From Firmicutes bacterium UBA5286 (GTDB taxonomy: Bacteria > Bacillota > Proteinivoracia > UBA4975), in NCBI GenBank assembly GCA_002408465.1, contig DHSM01000031.1:1-20578 (forward strand): 20,578 nt of DNA. Direction: 5' to 3'. This document shows positions 1 through 6,796 of the stretch, piece by piece (the first letter of the stretch is position 1; every line of letters begins with the position of its first letter). Both the position numbers and the translations under genes were made by a program. The notes below the pieces were generated by a model. That model saw only the letters and a program-made list of their open reading frames with translations, did not search any database and was not told the DNA's origin.

Positions 1-39
1 TCTACTCAAAGGGGAGCATATCAGGCGGGCGCTGTATTT

Positions 40-606
40 TTATTTTTTTCTACTGCCTGGCCGGTCAAAAGGTTGGTTCATCTGGCAGAGGGGACAATTT
101 CCCCGGGTCCAGGTTTGGGGATTTAGTTGGTATAAAGAGTAGTATGGAACACCAAAGTTCAAGGCGCCGGCAGTGCGGTCGACAATGAGGGCGACACCTG
201 CCACTTGACCGCCGTTGCCCTCCATTAATCTTACCACCTCTTGGGCTGAACCGCCGGTGGTAGACACATCTTCTGCCACCAGCACTCTTTCCCCATGAGC
301 TATAGAAAAACCCCGGCGCAAAGTCATGACATCCTCAGAGCGCTCGGTAAATATTGCCCGACAACCCAGGGTCAGACCCAGTTGGTATGCCCAGGTCACT
401 CCCCCCATGGCTGGTCCCACCACCACATCGATTTTTTGGCCGGCCAACTGCTGGGCCATAGCCTCCGCCAGCTTTTGGGCCAGGTGCGGGTATTGGAGGA
501 CCAGGGCGCACTGCAGGTAGGTGTCGCTGTGGAGTCCCGAGGTTAACAGGAAGTGTCCTTTCTGCAGGGCGCCAGTTTCATGAAAAATTTGTTCCGGGTT
601 CAGCAC
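40..606 (-). CDS. pyrE: Orotate phosphoribosyltransferase
   Basis: Cytoplasmic enzyme joining orotate to PRPP to give orotidine 5'-monophosphate, the fifth step of UMP synthesis. The 188-aa protein carries the PRPP-binding loop VLVAEDVSTTGGSA at about residues 108-121 and an early substrate region (TSGLHSDTY, 22-30). A C-terminal GNCPLC motif resembles the Thermus/Clostridia type of PyrE rather than the longer enterobacterial form. The start is GTG at 606, 8 nt after AAAGGAG. It overlaps the end of pyrF by 7 nt, so translation is probably coupled. It is the last pyr gene visible, and only 39 bases lie beyond it, so the operon end cannot be judged. Family assignment is firm. Confidence 0.95.
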   Translation of the reverse strand: MLNPEQIFHETGALQKGHFLLTSGLHSDTYLQCALVLQYPHLAQKLAEAMAQQLAGQKIDVVVGPAMGGVTWAYQLGLTLGCRAIFTERSEDVMTLRRGFSIAHGERVLVAEDVSTTGGSAQEVVRLMEGNGGQVAGVALIVDRTAGALNFGVPYYSLYQLNPQTWTRGNCPLCQMNQPFDRPGSRKK

Positions 607-1277
607 TGGATCAACTCCTTTATAATTTCCTCTGCCGCCTGAACGGGATCCGGGGCGGCGGTGATGGGCCTGCCCACGACAATATGGCTTGCACCGCCGC
701 GGGCAGCTTGGGCGGGGGTCATAACCCGCTTCTGGTCGCCGGTGGCTGTGCCCTCAGGGCGGATTCCCGGAGTGACCCGGAGGAAATCCCGGGGCAATGT
801 TGCCAGCAGATGCAAATCAGTGGGAGCGCAAATTACACCGTGGATGCCGACTTTCAGGGCCAGTTCCGCCAAAGCCGCAACCTGCTGAGCTAAGGGCCAC
901 TGCACCCCGATTGAGGCCAGCTGCTCTTGATTAAGGCTGGTCAACACTGTCACCGCCAGGAGTTTTGTTTGGCCGCACATGGCTTTGCATTCCCGGAGCA
1001 TCTCGATGCCGCCGGCAGCATGAATTGTGCACAAGTCCACTCCCCAGCGAGAGGCGGCAGCCACAGCCCGGCCTGCAGTGTTGGGAATGTCATGATACTT
1101 TAAATCTAAAAAGACTTTTTTGCCCCGCTCCTTAAGCCATTCCACTATTGCCGGGCCGGCACTGGTAAAGAGCTCCATCCCCACCTTATAAAACCCTACC
1201 CTCTCCCCCAGATTGTTGACCCAAGACTGGGCCTGGGCCTGTTGATCTGTATCCAGGGCAACAATGAGCTCAGTCAT
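600..1277 (-). CDS. pyrF: Orotidine 5'-phosphate decarboxylase
   Basis: Decarboxylates OMP to UMP, the last step of de novo pyrimidine synthesis, in the cytoplasm. The 225-aa TIM-barrel protein has the catalytic Asp-Lys-Asp set in FLDLKYHDIPNT (D58, K60, D63), Lys31 in the strand before it, the phosphate-loop motif VTPGIRPEG and the C-terminal VVGRPITAAPDP. The open frame extends further upstream inside pyrD. I chose the ATG at 1277 because AAGGAGG lies 6 nt before it and the family's N-terminus (LIVALD) begins there. It overlaps pyrD by 8 nt and pyrE by 7 nt, as expected for a coupled operon. Confidence 0.95.
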   Translation of the reverse strand: MTELIVALDTDQQAQAQSWVNNLGERVGFYKVGMELFTSAGPAIVEWLKERGKKVFLDLKYHDIPNTAGRAVAAASRWGVDLCTIHAAGGIEMLRECKAMCGQTKLLAVTVLTSLNQEQLASIGVQWPLAQQVAALAELALKVGIHGVICAPTDLHLLATLPRDFLRVTPGIRPEGTATGDQKRVMTPAQAARGGASHIVVGRPITAAPDPVQAAEEIIKELIQC

Positions 1278-2193
1278 GATTACCTCCTTGCGGGTGGGCG
1301 GCTCCCACCAATTCTCGCACACTGGTATTTTCCTGCTCCAGCCATTTTTCCAGTTCCGCCGCCAGTCTTGGCAGCAAAAGGGGATCAGTAAAGGCAGCGC
1401 TGCCCACTTGAACGGCGCTGGCTCCGGCCAGCAAAAATTCCAACACATCCTCCACCCTGGCAATGCCGCCGCAGCCGATGATGGGTATGCTGACAGCCTT
1501 GACTGCCTGCCAGACCAAGCACAAGGCCACCGGTTTGATTGCCGGGCCCGACAGGCCGCCGGTGACATTGCCTAAGAGAGGCCTCCTGGTCCTAATGTCT
1601 ATGGCCATGCCCCTGAGAGTGTTAATCAGCGTCAGGGCGCTGGCTCCACCTGCTTCCGCCGCCAAAGCCGGTTCAGTAATATCCGTTATGTTGGGAGTTA
1701 ATTTCACCACCAGGGGCAAGGGGCAGACCTCCCTTACCCGAGACACCAGTCTATATACATTGTTTGCATCGGTGCCGAAGGTGATGCCCCCTTCTTTGAC
1801 ATTGGGGCAGGAGAGATTGAGTTCGAGACCCAATATATCATGGTGTGCCAGAGCTTCTGCCACCTTTACATAGTCGTCCTCTGTTCTGCCGGCAACATTG
1901 ACCAGGATGGGGACCTCTTGTTTTTGCAGCCAGGGCAGTTCCTCTGTCAGCGCACCTGTCAGGCCGCTGTTTTGCAGGCCGATGGCATTGAGCATGCCCG
2001 CAGGCGTTTCCGCCACCCGGGGGCCGGGATTGCCCGCCCGGGGTTCGGGGGTGACAGCCTTGGTGACAACTGCTCCCAAAGTTTTTAAATCAAAGAGCTG
2101 ACTGAATTCCCGGCCCCAGCCAAAGCAGCCTGAGGCAGGCATGAGGGGATTTTTCAGCTGGGCGAAACCCAGATCAGCTGTTGTCCGGCTCAT
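1270..2193 (-). CDS. pyrD: Dihydroorotate dehydrogenase B, catalytic subunit
   Basis: FMN-containing catalytic subunit that oxidises dihydroorotate to orotate; with PyrK it forms the NAD-dependent class 1B enzyme. The 307-aa protein shows the N-terminal PLMPASGCFGWG, the substrate motif NAIGLQNSG (69-77), and NLSCPN (126-131) with the class 1 active-site cysteine at 129. GCGGI and VQVGSAAF form the C-terminal FMN phosphate site. The start at 2193 is an ATG whose first four bases overlap the pyrK stop (ATGA), with GGAGG about 10 nt upstream. The frame is open further upstream only because it shadows pyrK. The adjacent pyrK confirms the 1B type. Confidence 0.95.
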   Translation of the reverse strand: MSRTTADLGFAQLKNPLMPASGCFGWGREFSQLFDLKTLGAVVTKAVTPEPRAGNPGPRVAETPAGMLNAIGLQNSGLTGALTEELPWLQKQEVPILVNVAGRTEDDYVKVAEALAHHDILGLELNLSCPNVKEGGITFGTDANNVYRLVSRVREVCPLPLVVKLTPNITDITEPALAAEAGGASALTLINTLRGMAIDIRTRRPLLGNVTGGLSGPAIKPVALCLVWQAVKAVSIPIIGCGGIARVEDVLEFLLAGASAVQVGSAAFTDPLLLPRLAAELEKWLEQENTSVRELVGAAHPQGGNHD

Positions 2194-2924
2194 GTAAGCG
2201 CCACCTCCTCGGCAGCAAAGACCGGGCCGTCTTTGCAGACAAGGGCATGGCCGCTCTTGGTCTTGCAGGTACAGCCCATACAGGCCCCCAGCCCGCAGGC
2301 CATCCTCGCTTCCAGGGCAAACTGCCCCGGTATATCTTGCTGCAAGAGCAGGGATTGAAGGCCGGCCAGCATGGGCTGCGGGCCGCAAGCAGCCACCCAC
2401 ATTCCAGGCGTTAGATATTCTTTTGCATATTGGACCAAATTGCCGGCGAAACCCCGGCTGCCGTCGTCAGTGGCATATTGAATGTCAACAGTGGCGGGTA
2501 AATCCAGATCGTCCAGCCAGAGCTCAGCTGCGCTGCGTCCGCCCATGACCAGGGTGCACCGGTCCAGCCTCCTGGCCAGCAAGGTCAGGGCTGCGGCGCC
2601 AATGCCCCCTCCCAGCAGCAGGGTCCGGCCGGGCATTGGTCTGAAACCGTTACCCAAGGGGCCAAGAACCTGAATGGCGTCGCCTGCTTTTGTCTGCTCC
2701 AGGGCCTCGGTGCCCCGGCCCTGGCGGCGGATGATGAGGGTGATTGCCCCATTCTCTGCATCGGCCACCGTAAAGGGACGGCGCAGGCTGAAGCCGGGGA
2801 CCTCCAGGTGGACAAATTGTCCGGCCTGGACCCCGGCAGCAATTACAGGTGTCTGCAATTTTAATTTATATATATCCTCGGTCAGGGGTTCATTAGTTAA
2901 TACTGCCGCACTTACTTCTATCAT
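2190..2924 (-). CDS. pyrK: Dihydroorotate dehydrogenase B, electron-transfer subunit
   Basis: FAD and 2Fe-2S subunit that passes electrons from PyrD to NAD+. The 244-aa protein has the ferredoxin-reductase layout. LRRPFTVA (47-54) binds FAD. LLLGGGIGAA (102-111) begins the nucleotide-binding half, and ACGPQPML (179-186) is the NAD-site motif. The C-terminal cluster-binding cysteines are C210, C215, C218 and C230 in ACGLGACMGC and the following loop. It starts at the ATG overlapping the pyrC stop by 4 nt and has only a weak ribosome binding site, so it is probably translated by coupling. Length and motif order match the family. Confidence 0.95.
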   Translation of the reverse strand: MIEVSAAVLTNEPLTEDIYKLKLQTPVIAAGVQAGQFVHLEVPGFSLRRPFTVADAENGAITLIIRRQGRGTEALEQTKAGDAIQVLGPLGNGFRPMPGRTLLLGGGIGAAALTLLARRLDRCTLVMGGRSAAELWLDDLDLPATVDIQYATDDGSRGFAGNLVQYAKEYLTPGMWVAACGPQPMLAGLQSLLLQQDIPGQFALEARMACGLGACMGCTCKTKSGHALVCKDGPVFAAEEVALT

Positions 2925-4234
2925 CCTACATGGGCCACAGGCTGAGCAGCAGGCCCCTCACCTACTTTGCCGTTAAGCATTACTACCTGACCCTGGACAA
3001 TGGTCATCACCGGCAGACCTGCCAGCTTCCACCCGGCCAGAGGCGTATTGCGACCCTTGCTGATAAAATCCGCAGGATTGACCAGGGACTGTGCGTTGGG
3101 GTCGATTACTGTAATATCTGCCCTCTGCCCTGCGGCCAGGGCCAGATCTTCCCGGCCCAGGATGCGGCGGGGGCCGGCGGTCATTTTTTCGATCAAAACA
3201 GCCAAAGGCAGGCGTCCGGTTTGGACCAGGTGAGCATAGAGCAGCGGCCAGGCAGTTTCCAGACCGACGATTCCCGCCGGGGCCTCGTCAAAGGTGGTCT
3301 TCTTTTCTTCATCCTTATGAGGAGCGTGGTCGGTGGCAATGGCGTCGATGGTGCCGTCCAGCAGTCCCGCCAGCAAAGCCTCGCAATCCTCATGGGTGCG
3401 CAGGGGCGGATTGACCTTGGCCAGAGTGTTGTAACCATCACATTCCGCTTCCGTCAGCAGCAGGTGATGAGGGGTGACATCAGCGGTGACCCGCACCCCC
3501 CGGACCTTGGCCCGGCGAACAGCGGCGACGGCGCCGGCGGTGCTCAGATGGGTAAGATGCAGCCTGCAGCCGGTGGCTTCGGCCAGAATAATGTCCCGCT
3601 CTACAGCAGCCACTTCGGCAACAGGGTCAGAACCTTTCAGGCCCAGTCTATCTGCCAAAGGCCCGGCGTTCATCACCCCGTCTGCATTCAGGGTTGAATC
3701 CTCGGGATGACTGATGAGCAGCAGGTTCCACTGGGCGGCATAGCGCATGGCGTTATGAGCGATATGAGCATTTTGCACCCATTTGCCGTCGTCGCTGAAA
3801 CCTACGGCCCCTGCCCTGTGCATCAAGCCCATTTCAGCAATCTCCTCACCCTTCTGCCCCTTGGTGATGGCGCCGGTGGGCAGCACTTCCACCCAGCCCT
3901 GGCCCCTGGCTTTTAGCTTGACCAGCTCAACCAGCAGGGGAGAATCGATCACCGGAGAAGTGTTGGGCATGGCGCAAATAGTGGTAAATCCGCCCTTGGC
4001 TGCTGCCGCTGTGCCGGTGGCAATGGTCTCTTTGCCTTCCTGGCCCGGTTCCCGCAGATGCGTGTGAATGTCGACCAAGCCTGGCAGCACAACTTTCCCG
4101 CCTAAGTCTACACTTTTCCCCGGCCGCACCAGATCTTTGCCTACTTCCGCGATTTTACCGTCTCGAATCCAAATATCTGCGTATCTCTCTCCGCTTGCAT
4201 CGATTAATTTGGCGTTTTTCAGCAGCAGTTCCAT
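2921..4234 (-). CDS. pyrC: Dihydroorotase, class I
   Basis: Zinc amidohydrolase that cyclises carbamoyl aspartate to dihydroorotate. The 437-aa length is typical of the long class I enzyme of Gram-positives. Visible metal and substrate residues are HTH at 57-59 followed by LREPG, H176 in ISHPED, H229 in LTHLS, and D302/H303 in ATDHAPH. An ASN-rich substrate loop (AMPNTSP) lies near 88-94. The ATG at 4234 is preceded by AAAGGAG 9 nt upstream, and its A is the last base of the pyrB stop (TGATG overlap). No internal frameshift is seen. Confidence 0.95.
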   Translation of the reverse strand: MELLLKNAKLIDASGERYADIWIRDGKIAEVGKDLVRPGKSVDLGGKVVLPGLVDIHTHLREPGQEGKETIATGTAAAAKGGFTTICAMPNTSPVIDSPLLVELVKLKARGQGWVEVLPTGAITKGQKGEEIAEMGLMHRAGAVGFSDDGKWVQNAHIAHNAMRYAAQWNLLLISHPEDSTLNADGVMNAGPLADRLGLKGSDPVAEVAAVERDIILAEATGCRLHLTHLSTAGAVAAVRRAKVRGVRVTADVTPHHLLLTEAECDGYNTLAKVNPPLRTHEDCEALLAGLLDGTIDAIATDHAPHKDEEKKTTFDEAPAGIVGLETAWPLLYAHLVQTGRLPLAVLIEKMTAGPRRILGREDLALAAGQRADITVIDPNAQSLVNPADFISKGRNTPLAGWKLAGLPVMTIVQGQVVMLNGKVGEGPAAQPVAHVG

Positions 4235-5145
4235 CAGTGTCCGCTCCTTTCGTTTAAAAGACTGAGCACAGCCATGCGTATTGCCACTCCGTTAGTCACC
4301 TGGTCGAGAATTGCCGAATTGGGTCCGTCGGCAGCCCTGTCGCTGATTTCTATCCCTCTGTTCATGGGACCGGGATGCAGCAGCAGCATATCCCTGCTCA
4401 GGCGGCTCTGGTCTAATCCCCAGAAGCTGAAGTATTCTTTTTGGGAAGGAAATAGTCCCTGTTCCTGGCGCTCCTTTTGAATCCGGAGCACATTGACGCA
4501 GTCGGCGCCCTGTAGAGCTTTATCCAAATCTGTCTCCTCTTCCACCGGCCAGTCAGAAGTATCCGGCATCATGGTGGCGGGACCGGTGACAACTACCTGG
4601 GCTCCCAGTTTCGTCAAGCCCTGGATATTGGAGCGGGCCACCCGGCTGTGGAGAATGTCCCCTGTGATTACTACTTTCAGCCCCTCAATCCGGCCCTTGT
4701 GCCGCCAGATGGTGAGAAGGTCCAGGAGGCCTTGGGTGGGGTGCTCGTGCTTGCCCTCCCCGGCGTTGACCACCGAGGCCCGGACATTATCTGCCACCAG
4801 TTTGACGGCGCCGGAGGTGCCGTGGCGGATGACCATACAGTCTACAGCCATGGCCTCAATATTCCAAGCAGTGTCCAGGAGGCTTTCTCCTTTTACCAGG
4901 CTGGAGCCCTGGTGGGCAAAGTTGATGACATGGGCACCCAGGTACTGAGCGGCCAGCTCAAAGGACATGCGGGTGCGGGTGCTGGGTTCAAAGAACATGT
5001 TGGCTACCGTCCTGCCCTTCAGCTCTTTGCCAGCCTTTTCCCCTTTGTCCAGGCGCTCCCTGTAATAGTTTCCCCGCTTTAGTATCTCCCACAATTCTTC
5101 GGCATTGAGCGCTTCTAATGTCAGCAAATCTTTTGTCAATGTCAT
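4234..5145 (-). CDS. pyrB: Aspartate carbamoyltransferase, catalytic chain
   Basis: Condenses carbamoyl phosphate with aspartate, the committed step of pyrimidine synthesis. The 303-aa protein has the carbamoyl-phosphate motif STRTRMSF (55-62), GSSLVKGESLLDT around 80-92, HPTQ at 135-138 and the C-terminal HPGPMNRGIEI. There is no pyrI regulatory chain beside it, as usual in Gram-positives, so control is expected from the upstream leader rather than allostery. It is the first gene of the operon. A GGGGGGAG stretch lies about 8 nt before the ATG. Carbamoyl-phosphate synthase genes (carA/carB), pyrR and a uracil permease are not in the window. Confidence 0.96.
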   Translation of the reverse strand: MTLTKDLLTLEALNAEELWEILKRGNYYRERLDKGEKAGKELKGRTVANMFFEPSTRTRMSFELAAQYLGAHVINFAHQGSSLVKGESLLDTAWNIEAMAVDCMVIRHGTSGAVKLVADNVRASVVNAGEGKHEHPTQGLLDLLTIWRHKGRIEGLKVVITGDILHSRVARSNIQGLTKLGAQVVVTGPATMMPDTSDWPVEEETDLDKALQGADCVNVLRIQKERQEQGLFPSQKEYFSFWGLDQSRLSRDMLLLHPGPMNRGIEISDRAADGPNSAILDQVTNGVAIRMAVLSLLNERSGH

Positions 5146-5169
5146 GTTCTTTCTCCCCCCATTCTCAGC

Positions 5170-5201
5170 AAAAAACCGGCCCTCTTGTGGAGAGACCGGT
5201 T
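5170..5201 (-). terminator. pyr attenuator 2, Rho-independent terminator
   Basis: On the minus strand AACCGG...CCGGTT closes a stem extended by TCTCT/AGAGG around a CCACA loop and is followed directly by six T. It lies about 25 nt before pyrB. It pairs functionally with the PyrR loop at 5219-5255 as the proximal attenuator. Confidence 0.85.
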
Positions 5202-5218
5202 GGCACGAAAAATTAACG

Positions 5219-5255
5219 CCGCGCCTTGCCAGCCTCGCCGGACTGTTTTAAAGGC
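5219..5255 (-). promoter_or_regulatory. PyrR-binding loop 2 (anti-antiterminator)
   Basis: The minus strand reads CAGTCC GGCGAGG CTG GCAAGG, matching the conserved PyrR-loop pattern of a CAG/CTG upper stem around TCC...GAGG and a lower GCCTT/AAGGC stem. In Bacillus, UMP- or UTP-loaded PyrR stabilises this hairpin and so lets the downstream terminator form. Here it precedes the terminator at 5170-5201. Confidence 0.8.
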
Positions 5256-5263
5256 AGTGCATC

Positions 5264-5292
5264 AAAAAAGCCTTGCACCAGTGAGGCGCAAG
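5264..5292 (-). terminator. pyr attenuator 1, Rho-independent terminator
   Basis: The minus strand CTTGCGCC TCACT GGTGCAAG forms an 8-bp stem (one G-U pair) and is followed by GC and six T. It lies between the two PyrR loops, so transcription must pass it before reaching the second attenuator. Confidence 0.75.
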
Positions 5293-5313
5293 ACAAGGGC
5301 GTACATATAATTT

Positions 5314-5350
5314 CCTTCCCCTTGACGGCCTCACAGGACCGATTTAAAGG
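5314..5350 (-). promoter_or_regulatory. PyrR-binding loop 1 (anti-antiterminator)
   Basis: The minus strand reads CCTTTAAAT CGG TCCTGTGAGG CCG TCAAGG. This has the same architecture as loop 2: lower CCTT/AAGG stem, purine-rich internal loop, CGG/CCG upper stem and the conserved TCC...GAGG terminal loop. It starts only about 10 nt after the predicted transcription start. Confidence 0.8.
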
Positions 5351-5358
5351 TTTGTCTT

Positions 5359-5387
5359 ATTTTAGCTCAGATAATGGACTTTGTAAA
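5359..5387 (-). promoter_or_regulatory. pyr operon promoter
   Basis: Minus strand TTTACA, 17-nt spacer, TAAAAT: a near-consensus sigma-A-type promoter. Transcription would start near 5352, placing both PyrR loops in the untranslated leader of pyrB. Confidence 0.75.
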
Positions 5388-5962
5388 GGTTTTTTTATCT
5401 TTTTTCCAGAAAAATTATTGTTCTCAGTTGTCTAAAGTGGTAAAGCTCTCATAATAGAGTAATCCCCAGATTGAAGGAAGCACTAGAACCGTCCCGGTCA
5501 CCTGCCTCAGCCTCATCGCCGGCATCAAGGTCACGGGCAGCATTGTCGGTTAGTACATTGCTGCCCCTAACATATATTGTTTATAGTTGCTAACATCTCC
5601 ACTGGAGCGGTTATTGCGCTATTTAGTGGCCTACTTTTCATGACCAAAAGTGTTCAAACTCAACTGACCGTTGACACCAGGGGCAGCGGTTAGGAGAGAA
5701 GACTGATATCATGGCCAGATGTTAAACAACAAAATCGATTTCAAGATGCAGATTTAGTCCTGTGAGAGGAAAGACCCATAGCTAATTGCTGTGGACCCGA
5801 CTTACTCATTTTCTTGGGAATAATTGTGTGATAAAGAGAATTCCCTCATACACGAAACGTGATGGCGGGCGTTCTTTTGTCTTGTTAATAATATATATTC
5901 GCCTAAGCTTTCTACTGTTCCACGAATGGCGAATTTTGTCGAATAATGCAGGACGGTTGCTC

Positions 5963-5991
5963 TTGCCCTAACATACAGACAATGATACTCT
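5963..5991 (+). promoter_or_regulatory. Candidate promoter for the secreted protein/ABC operon
   Basis: TTGCCC, 17-nt spacer, TACTCT on the plus strand, giving a leader of about 190 nt before the ATG at 6185. The spacing is ideal but both hexamers are imperfect. Confidence 0.35.
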
Positions 5992-6078
5992 TTAACAAAT
6001 CACATTGAGCTAGTCAATGGCCAAGAAAAACCAGATGATAGAATGCTGGCGAATATGGGTTTCAGTGATATTAATCAG

Positions 6079-6102
6079 AAGGAGGCGATTTACATGACCT
6101 AA
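6079..6102 (+). other. Two-codon ORF with a strong ribosome binding site
   Basis: AAGGAGG followed 8 nt later by ATG ACC TAA, 83 nt before the secreted-protein start. It is either a decayed gene start or a minimal leader ORF on the accessory operon transcript. Confidence 0.3.
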
Positions 6103-6184
6103 TTTGTTGAACTCGGTGATTTCAAAGGCGGTGTCGTTGAGTCGTGATGCTGTTACTGAAGGACGAATAAAAAGGAGGATCTTC

Positions 6185-6715
6185 ATGAAAAAAACTAAAC
6201 TTATCTCTTTCTTCATTGTGCTCGTCTTTGTTTTTCTCATCGCGTCTAGCGGTACAAGCAGTGCTGCAAGTAATGATTTTAGATTTACAAAATCTAAATC
6301 CATTCCATTCCGCTATAATACAGTTGTGTCTTGGTTTGACACAAGAGTTACCGGAGGCGCAGTAAGTCCAGTCCGTTACCGAGCATATTTTGACGGTTCG
6401 GCAAGTGCTCGTTGGTACGGAACAAATCCATATTTGCTACATGAGATTCAATACAACAACTCTTTTAGGATGACCGGCTTAGGCGGCCTATCAGTCTCCA
6501 AGAGTGGGCCCTCAGTAAGCATTAGCGGTGCTACTGCAAGTTATGGGCGTACAGGGAAAGATGTTAGATCTATGATTACCAACTATAGCTTAGGATTTCA
6601 AAGGATTAATATTTGCTGGGTCTCCCAATCCTTTTCGACAACTTATGTAGCCCGCATAAGCGGAACTGAGGTCGACACAACCTTTAATATTAGTGACGAT
6701 CGAGTATTCTGGTAA
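6185..6715 (+). CDS. Secreted small protein of unknown family, possible bacteriocin-like product
   Basis: A 176-aa protein starting at the ATG 6 nt after AAAAAGGAGG; a longer upstream frame lacks a ribosome binding site. The N-terminus is a typical Sec signal: KK at 2-3, a hydrophobic core about 6-20 and a likely cut after SSA (A27 or A28). The mature part of about 149 aa is rich in Ser, Thr, Gly, Arg and aromatic residues with alternating strand-like patterns, suggesting a beta fold. It has one cysteine (in INICWVS) and ends in VFW. I do not recognise the family. The layout of secreted product first, then lipoprotein and ABC transporter, recalls lactococcin 972-type loci, but the mature protein is about twice as long as lactococcin 972 and I see no clear alignment. 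Function is therefore open: toxin, signal or cell-surface protein. Confidence 0.75.
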   Translation: MKKTKLISFFIVLVFVFLIASSGTSSAASNDFRFTKSKSIPFRYNTVVSWFDTRVTGGAVSPVRYRAYFDGSASARWYGTNPYLLHEIQYNNSFRMTGLGGLSVSKSGPSVSISGATASYGRTGKDVRSMITNYSLGFQRINICWVSQSFSTTYVARISGTEVDTTFNISDDRVFW

Positions 6716-6741
6716 AATTCAACGCCTAGAATTATAGATTT

Positions 6742-6773
6742 GATTGAAGTATCGTGCATACGATACTTCAATC
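6742..6773 (+). other. Perfect inverted repeat between secreted protein and lipoprotein genes
   Basis: A 14-bp perfect stem (GATTGAAGTATCGT and its complement) around a GCAT loop, 26 nt after the secreted-protein stop. No T tract follows, so it is a poor intrinsic terminator. It could protect or cleave the mRNA and set the ratio of gene 1 to genes 2 and 3, or be an operator. Confidence 0.7.
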
Positions 6774-6796
6774 CTTAGAAACAGGGGGCAGATAAA

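Larger units (their letters stand above)
5402..6184. other. Intergenic stretch with no convincing gene
   Basis: About 780 bp between the pyr promoter and the secreted-protein gene. It has a GC-rich patch near 5490-5560 embedded in AT-rich DNA. Short stop-broken frames include 5586-5693 (35 codons, no start, one hydrophobic run), which could be a scrap of a decayed membrane-protein gene, but I recognise no family. The longest plus frame here (5786-5971) has no ribosome binding site. I see no RNA gene. A weak promoter and a two-codon ORF are listed separately. Confidence 0.5.

Noticed and set aside
2930..3697. Long plus-strand open frame (255 codons) opposite pyrC
   Set aside because: It is antisense to a gene with all dihydroorotase motifs, has no ribosome binding site and encodes low-complexity sequence; a GC-driven shadow frame.
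5586..5693. Hydrophobic 35-codon stretch possibly left from a permease
   Set aside because: No start, no ribosome binding site, stops on both sides and no recognisable family; too weak to call a pseudogene.
6185..6715. Calling the secreted protein lactococcin 972 itself
   Set aside because: The mature part is about 149 aa against 66 aa for lactococcin 972, and I see no matching motif; only the locus layout is similar.
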